Shown in pieces: positions 1 to 9,645 of a DNA stretch of 64,000 bases. Source of the stretch: Pseudoxanthomonas japonensis (GTDB taxonomy: Bacteria; Pseudomonadota; Gammaproteobacteria; Xanthomonadales; Xanthomonadaceae); assembly GCF_010093445.1 (NCBI RefSeq), contig NZ_PDWW01000020.1, positions 23,645-87,644 on the forward strand, written 5' to 3'. Every line of letters begins with the position of its first letter. The stretch's first letter is position 1. Made by a program: the position numbers and the translations under genes. The notes under the pieces are model-generated. The model saw only the letters and a program-made list of their open reading frames with translations, had not been told where the DNA came from and made no database searches.

Positions 1-431
1 GTAGTACTCTTTCCGATGCTCCGGCTTGTAGAAGCCGTGACCTTCGGTCTTGTACTCCAGCATTTCGACCGGGACGCCGGCGGCCTTGAGACGGCGTTCC
101 ATCAGTTCGGTGTGCTGGATCGGCGTGCGTTTGTCTTCGCCGCCTGCCGCCAGGAACACCGGAGCCTTGATCTGGCTCACGAGGTTCATCGGCGACACCA
201 CCCCAAGTTTCGCCTTGTCGCCGTACCAGTCGCGCAGGAACGTCTTCCCGGACATGGTCTCCTGGAGATCGCCGCGCTGGAACGCCGTGGGCAGGTCGTG
301 GAGGCCCACCCAGCCGGCGGAATACGTGTAAAGCGAGGCTCTTCGGCAATGCCCATCGATGGCGTCCCTCGAGGCGCGGACGATAGCCCTGACGCGGCGA
401 ACCCGCGATCGAACCAGGAAGCGGTGAGGTC
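1..431 (-). pseudogene. Decayed S9 family (prolyl oligopeptidase-type) peptidase remnant
   Basis: Translating the minus strand from about 333 down to 1 gives an open stretch of about 110 residues that reads like the C-terminal end of an S9 alpha/beta-hydrolase peptidase, including VFLAAGGEDKRTPIQH (region of the catalytic Asp) and TEGHGFYKPEHR (catalytic His). The fragment runs off the window edge. Upstream the frame breaks: the expected continuation appears one base out of register at 356-336 (MGIAEEP), and a weaker match DLTASWFDRGFA lies at 431-396. The GxSYGG nucleophile elbow is not intact in any frame, and the rest of the N-terminal half is absent because rfbD begins immediately. With no catalytic serine and at least one frameshift, it cannot encode an active enzyme. 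The S9 assignment is from recalled family motifs; the 396-431 match is tentative. Confidence 0.65.
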
Positions 432-1339
432 TACGAGGCCCGACTCCCGGCAAGTCCATCGAGCACCGTGGACAGGCTTTCCCGCCAGTCGGGCATCGAG
501 AAGCCCAGCGCGCCCTCCAGCTTTGCAACGTCCAGACGCGAATACGCCGGCCTCCTCGCACGCGTCGGGAAATCGGCCGTCGTGATGGGCACGACATGCG
601 GCGCCCGCGAAACCAGCCCCCGCTCGGCCGCCCCGTCCAGGATGGCCGTCGCGAAGCCGTGCCAGCTGGTCTCGCCGCCCGCCGTCAGGTGATAGGTACC
701 TCGCGGTGCGGTGCCATCCTTCAGCAGCGCCGCGGTGACATCAGCGATCAGGTAGGCCGGCGTCGGCGTCCCACGCTGGTCCGCCACGACACGCAGCTCA
801 TCCCGTTCGGCACCGAGCCGCAACATCGTCCGCAGGAAGTTGTGGCCGCGTCCGCCATAGACCCACGCTGTGCGCAGGATCAGGTGCCCGTCGCCCGCCT
901 GACGGACCGCCTCTTCACCGGCAAGCTTGCTGGCGCCATAGACACCCAGCGGCCTCGTCGCCTGGTCTTCGCGGTAAGGATGGGTGCCTTGCCCGTCGAA
1001 CACGTAGTCGGTCGAGTAATGGACGAACGGGATACCGCGCTCAGCACAGGCCTGCGCCAGGATGCCCGGTGCCTCCGCATTGGCACGGAATGCAGCAGCT
1101 TCTTCGTCTTCGGCCTTGTCCACCGCCGTGTACGCAGCCGCATTGACGACGGCGACGGGCGCAATGCGCTGCACAAGCTCGGCGAGCGTGTCCGGACGGT
1201 CGAAGTCGGCGATCTCGCAACGCCCGCCATCCGGCAGTTCACCGGACCGTGTTGTCGCCACGATATTTCCCAAAGCCGCCAGACTGCGTCGCAGCTCATG
1301 CCCGACTTGGCCATTCGCGCCAAGCAGGAGGATTTTCAT
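431..1339 (-). CDS. rfbD: dTDP-4-dehydrorhamnose reductase
   Basis: 302-residue extended short-chain dehydrogenase that catalyses the last step of dTDP-L-rhamnose synthesis, NAD(P)H-dependent reduction of dTDP-4-dehydro-L-rhamnose in the cytoplasm. The N-terminal Rossmann motif GANGQVG is at residues 7-13 and the catalytic YxxxK is Y134/K138 (VYGASK); STDYVFDG just before it is typical of RmlD. Length matches the family (about 300). The start ATG overlaps the rfbC stop by ATGA (1336-1339), so translation is probably coupled. It is the last gene of an rmlBACD operon on the minus strand; downstream lies only the peptidase remnant. Rhamnose is used for LPS O-antigen and related glycans in xanthomonads. 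Confidence 0.95.
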   Translation of the reverse strand: MKILLLGANGQVGHELRRSLAALGNIVATTRSGELPDGGRCEIADFDRPDTLAELVQRIAPVAVVNAAAYTAVDKAEDEEAAAFRANAEAPGILAQACAERGIPFVHYSTDYVFDGQGTHPYREDQATRPLGVYGASKLAGEEAVRQAGDGHLILRTAWVYGGRGHNFLRTMLRLGAERDELRVVADQRGTPTPAYLIADVTAALLKDGTAPRGTYHLTAGGETSWHGFATAILDGAAERGLVSRAPHVVPITTADFPTRARRPAYSRLDVAKLEGALGFSMPDWRESLSTVLDGLAGSRAS

Positions 1340-1893
1340 GGTTTGCAGTCCGGCAAACGCTCCGGCGCGATGTTTGCCAGCAAGGGCGCATTCCGGTCCT
1401 TCGGCGACAGCACCGGCTCAGCCGCGGGCCAATCGATGGCGAGAGCTGGATCATCCCAGCGGACGGCAGCGTCCGCCGTGCTGTCGTACGGCGCAGTGCA
1501 GAGATAGCTGAAGACCGCGCGTTCAGACAGCACCAGATACCCGTGCGCAAAGCCTTCGGGGATCCACATCTGGCGGCGGTTCATCGCGCTCAGGACGACG
1601 GCCGTCCAATGACCGAACCGCGGCGATCCCGGACGGACGTCGACCGCCACGTCATACACTTCGCCTTCCAGCACGCCGACCAGTTTTCCTTGAGGGTTCG
1701 GCCACTGGTAGTGCAGTCCGCGCAGGACGCCGCGAGACGAAGAAGCGACGTTGCTTTGGACGAACGACGTTGGCAGGCCATGCTGCGCGAACTTCCTTGC
1801 ATTCCATGCCTCGAAGAAAGCACCGCGCTCGTCTTCGAACACGGCGGGCTCGATCACAAGGCACCCCGGCAGGGACGTCTCCACAATTCGCAT
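1336..1893 (-). CDS. rfbC: dTDP-4-dehydrorhamnose 3,5-epimerase
   Basis: 185-residue RmlC-type cupin that epimerises dTDP-4-keto-6-deoxyglucose at C3 and C5. Visible family features are FEDERGAFFEAW near the N-terminus, VLRGLHYQWP with the catalytic-base His, and GFAHGYLVLSE. The frame stays open to 2109, but I chose the ATG at 1893-1891 because the protein then begins [16 protein letters not shown], matching the family N-terminus, and because this ATG overlaps the rfbA stop as ATGA. The upstream extension is antisense-like, Arg/Pro-rich sequence inside rfbA. Length agrees with the usual 180-190. Third gene of the rmlBACD operon. Confidence 0.94.
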   Translation of the reverse strand: MRIVETSLPGCLVIEPAVFEDERGAFFEAWNARKFAQHGLPTSFVQSNVASSSRGVLRGLHYQWPNPQGKLVGVLEGEVYDVAVDVRPGSPRFGHWTAVVLSAMNRRQMWIPEGFAHGYLVLSERAVFSYLCTAPYDSTADAAVRWDDPALAIDWPAAEPVLSPKDRNAPLLANIAPERLPDCKP

Positions 1894-2777
1894 CAGGCTG
1901 CACCACGCTTCAAGAGGGACAAGAGGTAGTCCCCGTAGCCGCTCTTGCCGTGGTGGGCCGCGAGCCTCTCCAACTGCGCGGCATCGATCCAGCCGTTCCC
2001 GAATGCGATCTCCTCGGGACAGCAGACGCGAAGGCCCTGCCGCGCCTCGATGGTGCCGATGAAGTTCGAAGCCTCGAGGAGGGACTGTGGGGTACCCGTA
2101 TCGAGCCATGCATGGCCGCGTCCCAGCGTCTCCAGGTGGAGATCGCCGGCATCGAGGTAGCAGCGATTGAGATCGGTGATCTCGAATTCGCCACGCGCGG
2201 ACGGTTTCAACGAGGCCGCGTAGTCGCTGGCGCGACCGTCGTAGAAGTAAAGTCCCGTGATCGCATAATTGGATCGTGGCGTGGCCGGCTTCTCCTCGAT
2301 CCCCACCACCCTGCCGACGGCATCGAATTCAGCGACGCCATACCGCTGCGGATCGTTTACCCAATAACCAAACACGGTGGCGCCCGAGGGTCTAGCGTCG
2401 GCGCGCTTCAGCATCTCGGTCAGGCCGTGGCCATGGAAGATGTTGTCGCCCAGGACCAGGCAACTGGGGCCGTCCGCCACGAAGTCACGACCGATCAGGT
2501 AGGCCTGCGCCAGGCCATCGGGACGTTCCTGCATCGCATAGGTGAAATTCATGCCCCATTGCGTGCCATCGCCGAGCAATGTCCGGAACAGCGGCTGTTC
2601 GTGCGGCGTGTTGATGATCAGCACGTCGCGGATGCCCGCCAGCATCAGGACGCTCAGCGGATAGTAGATCATCGGCTTGTCGTATACCGGCAGCAGTTGC
2701 TTGCTGACCGCATGGGTCAACGGGTACAGGCGCGTACCGGACCCGCCGGCGAGGATGATGCCTTTTCGCGTGGTCAT
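1893..2777 (-). CDS. rfbA: Glucose-1-phosphate thymidylyltransferase
   Basis: 294-residue RmlA nucleotidyltransferase making dTDP-glucose from glucose-1-phosphate and dTTP, the entry step to dTDP-rhamnose. The signature [20 protein letters not shown] lies at about residues 11-30, followed by the sugar-binding block [12 protein letters not shown] and [13 protein letters not shown] in the middle. Length is typical (about 290). Its ATG overlaps the rfbB stop by ATGA at 2774-2777 and its own stop overlaps the rfbC start, so rfbB, A, C and D read as one translationally coupled unit. Confidence 0.96.
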   Translation of the reverse strand: MTTRKGIILAGGSGTRLYPLTHAVSKQLLPVYDKPMIYYPLSVLMLAGIRDVLIINTPHEQPLFRTLLGDGTQWGMNFTYAMQERPDGLAQAYLIGRDFVADGPSCLVLGDNIFHGHGLTEMLKRADARPSGATVFGYWVNDPQRYGVAEFDAVGRVVGIEEKPATPRSNYAITGLYFYDGRASDYAASLKPSARGEFEITDLNRCYLDAGDLHLETLGRGHAWLDTGTPQSLLEASNFIGTIEARQGLRVCCPEEIAFGNGWIDAAQLERLAAHHGKSGYGDYLLSLLKRGAA

Positions 2778-3847
2778 GTATTCCCGTCTCCTTGCGCAGC
2801 CGTGCCGATGCGTTCCAGCCTGTAGCTGCCGTCAAGGACGCGCTCCACCCAGGACTGGTTGGCCAGGTACCAGTCGACGGTCTCCGCGATGCCCTGCTCG
2901 AAGGTGTATGCCGGCTCCCAGCCGAGTTCGTCCCGCAGCTTCGACGCGTCGATCGCGTAGCGGCGATCATGCCCCGGCCGGTCGGCGACGAAGGCGATCT
3001 GGCTGCTGCGTGGCTTACCGTCCCCGCGCGGCATGCGGGCATCGAGCAACTCGCAGATCGTATGGACGACCTCGATGTTCTGCTTCTCGGCGTTGCCACC
3101 GACGTTGTAGGTCTCGCCTACCCTCCCCTTTTCCAGCACGCTGTGGATCGCACTGCAGTGATCGCCGACGAAAAGCCAGTCGCGCACGTGCTTTCCGTCG
3201 CCGTACACCGGTAGCGGTTCGCCGGCGAGGGCCCGGGCGATGATCAGCGGGATCAGCTTCTCGGGGAAATGGTAGGGACCGTAGTTGTTGGAACAATTGG
3301 TCGTCAGGACTGGCAACCCGTACGTATGGTGGAACGCACGCACCAGATGATCGGACGCGGCCTTGGATGCGGAATACGGGGAATTGGGCGCATACGGCGT
3401 CGTTTCGGTAAACGTGCCGGTGTCTCCGAGGGAGCCGTATACCTCGTCGGTGGACACGTGCAGAAAGCGGAACCGCTCGCTGCGCTCGCCTTCCAACGCC
3501 TTCCAGTAATCGCGCGTCGCTTCTAGCAGGCCGAGTGTGCCTACTACATTGGTCCGGACGAAAGCGGCAGGCCCATCGATGGACCGGTCGACGTGGCTCT
3601 CCGCCGCGAAATTGATCACGGCTTCGGGTTGGTGTTCCAGCAGCAGTCGAAACACCTGTTCGCGGTCACCGATGTCGCCTTGCACGAACACGTGCAGGGG
3701 ATCGTCCAGAACCGACGCCAGCGTATCCAGATTGCCCGCATAGGTCAGGGCGTCCAGGTTGACGACTTTCACGCCCTGCGCGATGGCGCGCAGGACGAAG
3801 TTCCCACCAATGAAACCGGCGCCGCCGGTCACCAGCCATGTCGACAC
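2774..3847 (-). CDS. rfbB: dTDP-glucose 4,6-dehydratase
   Basis: 357-residue extended SDR enzyme (RmlB) that oxidises and dehydrates dTDP-glucose to the 4-keto-6-deoxy sugar using tightly bound NAD+. Residues 8-14 form the Rossmann [20 protein letters not shown] and [15 protein letters not shown] carry the catalytic Thr/Asp/Glu and Tyr/Lys elements; [15 protein letters not shown] is also characteristic. The start is a GTG at 3847-3845, preceded on the minus strand by AGGAG with about 9-base spacing; no in-frame ATG lies near. First gene of the rmlBACD operon, about 50 bases downstream of ssb and possibly read from the ssb promoter. Confidence 0.95.
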   Translation of the reverse strand: MSTWLVTGGAGFIGGNFVLRAIAQGVKVVNLDALTYAGNLDTLASVLDDPLHVFVQGDIGDREQVFRLLLEHQPEAVINFAAESHVDRSIDGPAAFVRTNVVGTLGLLEATRDYWKALEGERSERFRFLHVSTDEVYGSLGDTGTFTETTPYAPNSPYSASKAASDHLVRAFHHTYGLPVLTTNCSNNYGPYHFPEKLIPLIIARALAGEPLPVYGDGKHVRDWLFVGDHCSAIHSVLEKGRVGETYNVGGNAEKQNIEVVHTICELLDARMPRGDGKPRSSQIAFVADRPGHDRRYAIDASKLRDELGWEPAYTFEQGIAETVDWYLANQSWVERVLDGSYRLERIGTAAQGDGNT

Positions 3848-3900
3848 CGTCAGTACTCCTCACCATGATGCCGGCAGTGTGTTGCTGACACGCGAGCTCG

Positions 3901-4401
3901 TCAGAACGGAATGTCGTCATCCGCGAAGTCGTCCATCGGCGCCGGCTGGGAAGCAGGCGCAGGCGCCTGGCGACGCTGGCCGCCACCACCGCCCTGGTTG
4001 CCGTACTCCTGGCGCGGCGTACGCGCCGGACGGTCGCCGCCACCCATGCCACCACCACCGCCGCCTTCGCGGCCGCCGAGCATCTGCATCTCGTCGGCGA
4101 TGATGTCGGTGGAGTACTTCTCCTGACCGTCCTGGCCGGTGTACTTGTCGTAGCGGATCGAGCCCTCGACGTACACCGAACTGCCCTTGCGCAGGTATTC
4201 GCCGGCGATCTCGCCGAGCTTGCCGAAGAACACCACGCGGTGCCATTCGGTGCGTTCCTGCTGGTTGCCGTCCTTGTCCTTGCGCACGCTGGTGGTGGCC
4301 AGGCTGATCCGCGTGATCGCCATGCCGCCCTGCGTGTAGCGGGTTTCGGGGTCGTTGCCGAGGTTGCCGACCAGGATGACTTTGTTGATGCCGCGGGCCA
4401 T
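3901..4401 (-). CDS. ssb: Single-stranded DNA-binding protein
   Basis: 166-residue SSB that coats ssDNA during replication, recombination and repair. The N-terminal OB-fold (about residues 1-110, from [19 protein letters not shown]) is followed by a long Gly/Arg/Gln/Pro-rich flexible linker and the acidic tip [10 protein letters not shown] at the extreme C-terminus, the conserved peptide that recruits partner proteins. Length and tail are typical. The gene is divergent from ispB across a 153-base intergenic region that should hold both promoters. Confidence 0.97.
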   Translation of the reverse strand: MARGINKVILVGNLGNDPETRYTQGGMAITRISLATTSVRKDKDGNQQERTEWHRVVFFGKLGEIAGEYLRKGSSVYVEGSIRYDKYTGQDGQEKYSTDIIADEMQMLGGREGGGGGGMGGGDRPARTPRQEYGNQGGGGGQRRQAPAPASQPAPMDDFADDDIPF

Positions 4402-4522
4402 ATCGATATCCGTTCAGGGATGCCCGCCGAGCGCGGGCAAAGACCAGTGGAGTATACCTGCCGGGCACCTGCCATCGGCCTTTCGCCGACTCTCATATAG
4501 GGCATTACCGCACGCGGACGCC

Positions 4523-4528
4523 TATAAT
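4523..4528 (+). promoter_or_regulatory. Candidate -10 box of the ispB promoter
   Basis: A perfect TATAAT sits 26 bases before the ispB ATG in the ssb/ispB divergent gap. No convincing TTGACA-like -35 is visible 17 bases upstream, so this is a -10 match only. Confidence 0.45.
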
Positions 4529-4554
4529 TCCGCGACTTCCCGGCCCATCGTCCT

Positions 4555-5553
4555 ATGTCCGTCGTCGAATCGCCCCGCCCCGCCCTCGCCCTGTCCGGCA
4601 TCCAATCGCTCGCCCAGGCCGACATGGCCGCCGTCGATGCCCTGATCCGGGCGCGGCTGGCGTCGGACGTGGTGCTGATCAACCAGATCGCCGACCACAT
4701 CATCTCGGCGGGCGGCAAGCGCCTGCGGCCGATGCTGGTGGTGCTGGCCGGCCAGGCCTGCGGGCCGACCACAGCGGACCACCACCAGCTGGCGGCCATC
4801 ATCGAGTTCATCCACACCTCCACCCTGCTGCACGACGACGTCGTGGACGAGTCCGACCTGCGCCGCGGCCGCAGCACGGCCAATGCGCTGTGGGGAAATG
4901 CGCCCAGCGTGCTGGTCGGCGACTTCCTGTATTCGCGCAGTTTCCAGCTGATGGTGGAACTGGACCGCATGGACGTGATGCGCCTGCTGGCCGATACCAC
5001 CAACCGCATCGCCGAAGGCGAAGTGCTGCAGCTGCTGCACGTCCACAACCCCGATACCGACGAGGCCGCCTACCTGCGCGTGATCGAGCGCAAGACGGCC
5101 GTCCTGTTCGCCGCCGGCACGCAGCTGGGCGCGATGGCATCGGGCGCGGCAGGCAACGTCCCGCAGAAGCTCTACGACTACGGCATGGCGCTGGGCTATG
5201 CCTTCCAGATCGCCGACGACGTGCTCGACTACACGGCCGACGCCGAAGCACTGGGCAAGAACCTCGGTGACGACCTGGCCGAAGGCAAGGCGACGCTGCC
5301 CCTGATCCATGCGATCCGCCACTCCGACGCCGCCACCGCCGATCGCCTGCGCACCATCGTGCAGGAAGGCGACGCGGGTGCCATGCCCGAAGTGCTGGCC
5401 GCCATCCGCGCGACCGGCGGCCTGGACTACAGCCGCGAGCGCGCGCATCACTACGCCACGCTGGCCGAGCAGGCGCTCGATGGCCTGCCCGAGTCCGATG
5501 CCCTGGCCGCCCTGCGCGGCCTGGCGCGCTACGCGGTGGAGCGCGGGCACTGA
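4555..5553 (+). CDS. ispB: Octaprenyl/polyprenyl diphosphate synthase
   Basis: 332-residue trans-prenyltransferase that elongates farnesyl diphosphate with IPP to make the ubiquinone-8 side chain. It carries the first aspartate-rich motif DDVVD at 94-98 with downstream RRGR, GGKRLRPML near residue 53, and the second DDxxD motif DDVLD at about 221-225. Length matches E. coli IspB (323). The ATG at 4555 follows the TATAAT box. Polyprenyl length cannot be read directly, but proteobacterial IspB is the closest family. Convergent with the next gene. Confidence 0.93.
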   Translation: MSVVESPRPALALSGIQSLAQADMAAVDALIRARLASDVVLINQIADHIISAGGKRLRPMLVVLAGQACGPTTADHHQLAAIIEFIHTSTLLHDDVVDESDLRRGRSTANALWGNAPSVLVGDFLYSRSFQLMVELDRMDVMRLLADTTNRIAEGEVLQLLHVHNPDTDEAAYLRVIERKTAVLFAAGTQLGAMASGAAGNVPQKLYDYGMALGYAFQIADDVLDYTADAEALGKNLGDDLAEGKATLPLIHAIRHSDAATADRLRTIVQEGDAGAMPEVLAAIRATGGLDYSRERAHHYATLAEQALDGLPESDALAALRGLARYAVERGH

Positions 5554-5560
5554 CCCGCGC
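5541..5560. terminator. Possible hairpin at the ispB 3' end
   Basis: GCGCGGG-CACTGA-CCCGCGC is a perfect 7-bp stem spanning the ispB stop codon, between two convergent genes. There is no U-tract, so intrinsic termination is uncertain. Confidence 0.3.
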
Positions 5561-5566
5561 ACCGCA

Positions 5567-6346
5567 TCACTTCGCGAACACCTCGGCGAAGAAGTCCGCC
5601 ATCATCCGGTAGGCACGCTTTGCCGAGCGCTCGTGGTAGACGCAGCCGGGCGGGTTCTGCGCGTCGGACTCGGCGAAGCAATGCACGGCGCCGCTGAAGT
5701 TGACGAACTGCCAGTCGGCGCCGGCCTTGCGCATTTCGTCCTGGAACGCCGTGATCTCCGCAGCCGAGACATAGGTATCGTCGCCGCCGTTGAGCACCAT
5801 CACCGGCGTCTTCACGGGCCCCGCCGCAGGAAGATCGGTCGCCAATCCGCCGTGCAGGCTGACCACGCCGGCGAGTGCGTCACCGGCACGCACCAGTTCC
5901 AGTACCGTGCTGCCGCCGAAGCAATAGCCAAACGCACCGATGCGTGCGTGGTCCACCAGCGTGGCGGGCTGCTGCTTCAATACCTCGACGGCCTTCTGGA
6001 CCCGGGCCCGCAGCTTCGGACGGTCGGCGCGCATCGCGGTGGCGACCGGACCGGCCTCGGCATCGGTCTTCGGTCGGATGCCCTTGCCGTAGACGTCGGC
6101 GACCAGCACCACGTAGTCGTTGCCGGCGACGAGATGCGCCTTCTCGATTGCGGACTCGTTGACGCCCTTCCAGTTCGGCACCATCACCAGGCCCGGGCGC
6201 GGGATCTTCACGCTGTCGTCGTAGACGAGGTAGCCGGAGAACGTATCGCTACCGATCTTCCATTCAACGGGCTTGGCGACCGGCGCCGCCAGCAGCGCGG
6301 GCGACCACAGCAGGGACAGCAGGCAGGGCAGTAACAGGCGGCGCAT
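5567..6346 (-). CDS. Secreted dienelactone hydrolase family protein
   Basis: 259-residue alpha/beta hydrolase of the dienelactone hydrolase family with an N-terminal signal peptide (MRRLLLPCLLSLLWSPALLA, ending at AAPVA). The nucleophile motif GYCFGG near residue 140 carries the Cys typical of DLH enzymes, VMVLNGGDDTYVS supplies the Asp and SGAVHCFAE the His, so the Cys-Asp-His triad looks complete. The start was placed at the ATG at 6346, where the signal peptide begins and AGGAG lies about 7 bases upstream; the frame is open to 6388. Substrate is not evident; the secretion signal makes a classical chlorocatechol pathway role unlikely. Confidence 0.85.
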   Translation of the reverse strand: MRRLLLPCLLSLLWSPALLAAPVAKPVEWKIGSDTFSGYLVYDDSVKIPRPGLVMVPNWKGVNESAIEKAHLVAGNDYVVLVADVYGKGIRPKTDAEAGPVATAMRADRPKLRARVQKAVEVLKQQPATLVDHARIGAFGYCFGGSTVLELVRAGDALAGVVSLHGGLATDLPAAGPVKTPVMVLNGGDDTYVSAAEITAFQDEMRKAGADWQFVNFSGAVHCFAESDAQNPPGCVYHERSAKRAYRMMADFFAEVFAK

Positions 6347-6417
6347 GGCAGGCTCCTCGTGGGGGACCTGCCGAGTGTAAGACCGCATGCTTGCGGCGGC
6401 GTCGACAGCAGGTGACG

Positions 6418-7801
6418 TCAGGCGATCCCGAGACCGGGAATCGCCGTGATGGCGTCCGGGTCGAAGCCCGCCAGTTCGGCAAAATGACGGCCACGCGCGA
6501 CGTAGTCCTTGTACTGGCCGAAGCTCGGCGCGCCAGGCGACAGCAGCACGACGCCGCCTTCGCCCAGGGCCGCCCGTGCGGCAGCGACCGCCTCCGGCAA
6601 CGTCCCGGCGGCCATCAGCGTGAAGCCGGCCTCCTGCGCCACCGGCGCAAGCAGGGCATGGATGCGCGGGCCGTTGGCCCCCATCGTGACGATGGTTGCG
6701 GGCGCACCGTCGCGCATGTGCTCGGCAAACTCGGACCAGTCCACGCCGCGGTCGTGCCCGCCAACCAGCAGCGCGATACGCCGGCCGGCGAAACAGTCCA
6801 GTGCGGCCAGCGTGGCGTGTGGCGTGGTGCTGATCGAGTCGTTGACCCAGGTGATCCCGTCGCGCGTGCCCATCACTTGCAGGCGGTTCGGCAGCGGACG
6901 GAACGACTGCGCGTGCGCCGCCAGCGGTCGTGCTTCGATGCCCGTCGCTTCCAGCGCGGTCAGCACCGCACAGAGATTACTGCGGTTGTGGCGACCGGGC
7001 AGCGGCAACGGACGCGTGTCCATGACGAACACATCGCCGCGGTACAGGTCATCCTCGCGAAGATGCCAACCGTCCGCGCGGTTGAACCAGCGGATCTCGC
7101 TGTTCGGCAACCGGAGTGCGGCCAGCCGCGGGTCGGCCGCATTGAGCACGGCAATGCGCGGGTGCGCGTCGGTGACGAGCTTCAGCTTGTCCTCGATGTA
7201 GCGCGCTTCACTGCCGTGCCAGTCCAGGTGTTCCGGGAACAGGTTCAGCACGACGGCGACATCGGGATGCGCACCGCTCACCGCGACATCGCCGGTCTGG
7301 TAGCTCGACAGCTCGATGGCCCACGCCTCCGGCGCTGGCTGCGGATCCAGCACTTCCAGCATCGGCACGCCGATATTGCCGACCAGTGCGGTGCGGCGCC
7401 CGGAGGCGCGCAACAGATGCGCCAGCAGCGAGGTCGTGGTGCTCTTGCCCTTGGTGCCGGTGACGCAGAAGGTGTTCGAGACCACACCGTTGTCGCCCGC
7501 ATGCTCGGCGAACCACAGGCTGGTGCCACCGATGAAGCGCGTGCCCGACGCCGTGGCCGCCACCGCTGCCGGTCCATTGGGACTGATGCCAGGCGACTTG
7601 ATGACAACATCGAACGCCGACAGCCGCTCTGCCGTCGCCTGTGTCTCGACAGAGAGCAGTTTGTCGTCCAGCGCGGCGGCCTCGACGGCTTCCGCCTCGC
7701 TGCAGAACAGCGTCAGCGGCATCGAAAGCAGGCGCGAACGTACCGCGAGATAGGCGGCACGGCCTTCGCGACCCCAGCCCCAGAGGGCGACACGCTTGCC
7801 C

Positions 7802-7821
<20 letters not shown>
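6418..7821 (-). CDS. murD2: UDP-N-acetylmuramoyl-L-alanine--L-glutamate ligase
   Basis: 467-residue Mur ligase family protein. An N-terminal Rossmann segment ([16 protein letters not shown]) precedes the ATP P-loop [17 protein letters not shown] near residue 120; [12 protein letters not shown] and [21 protein letters not shown] are typical of the MurD catalytic and C-terminal domains. In Xanthomonas oryzae, MurD2 is known to add L-Glu instead of D-Glu to UDP-MurNAc-L-Ala, with MurL then epimerising the product; immediate linkage to murL here supports that role over ordinary MurD. The start is GTG at 7821 ([15 protein letters not shown]), overlapping the murL 3' end by 20 bases. The longer frame into murL is a shadow. 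Confidence 0.9.
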
Positions 7822-9153
<1,332 letters not shown>

Positions 9154-9157
<4 letters not shown>

Positions 9158-9645
9158 GCGGGGTCCGTACAAGGAACGGCCTGCCGTCGCAGGTAGCGAC
9201 GGCAGGCGAAGTATTCAAGGAGGAACGCGGGTGCGGCGCCGAACACGATCGCCGCCAGCGAGCCATAAAAGACGATGATCGGCAACCAGGCCAGGGATTC
9301 CCGCAGGTTGCCCGGACTCGCGGCGGCCATCTGGTCGATCGCCAGCGTGACCGCCGCCCAGGCGGCGAGCGCCAGCGGGAACAGCAGGAACACCACCAGC
9401 AAGGTACGCAGCGTCATGCCTCCCGGCTTCCAGTGGCGGCCCATCGCCACGACGCGCCCATGCCAGCGGGTGGAAAACCAGGCCCCTACACCCGCTGCCA
9501 GCAGTACGGCAGGCGCGATGCGCAGCGCGGAGGCGACGTCCCGCATGCCGGCATGACGCTCCACCCCCACCAGCCACGCGATGCCGACCGTCAGCACCGC
9601 GGCAACCAGCAGGCTGGCTCCGATGAACTCAGCCCGCGGCGACAT
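9154..9645 (-). CDS. Small multi-pass membrane protein in the lysC-lysA/murL/murD2 operon
   Basis: 163 residues with about four hydrophobic segments (FIGASLLVAAVLTVGIAWLV; IAPAVLLAAGVGAWF; LLVVFLLFPLALAAWAAVTLA; LPIIVFYGSLAAIVFGAAPAF) and a basic C-terminal tail. I do not recognise the family. The ATG at 9645 has AAGGAG 8 bases upstream and lies 17 bases inside the lysC-lysA 3' end; its stop overlaps the murL ATG. These overlaps place it in one transcript between amino-acid and muropeptide enzymes, suggesting an envelope role by context only. Confidence 0.75.
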
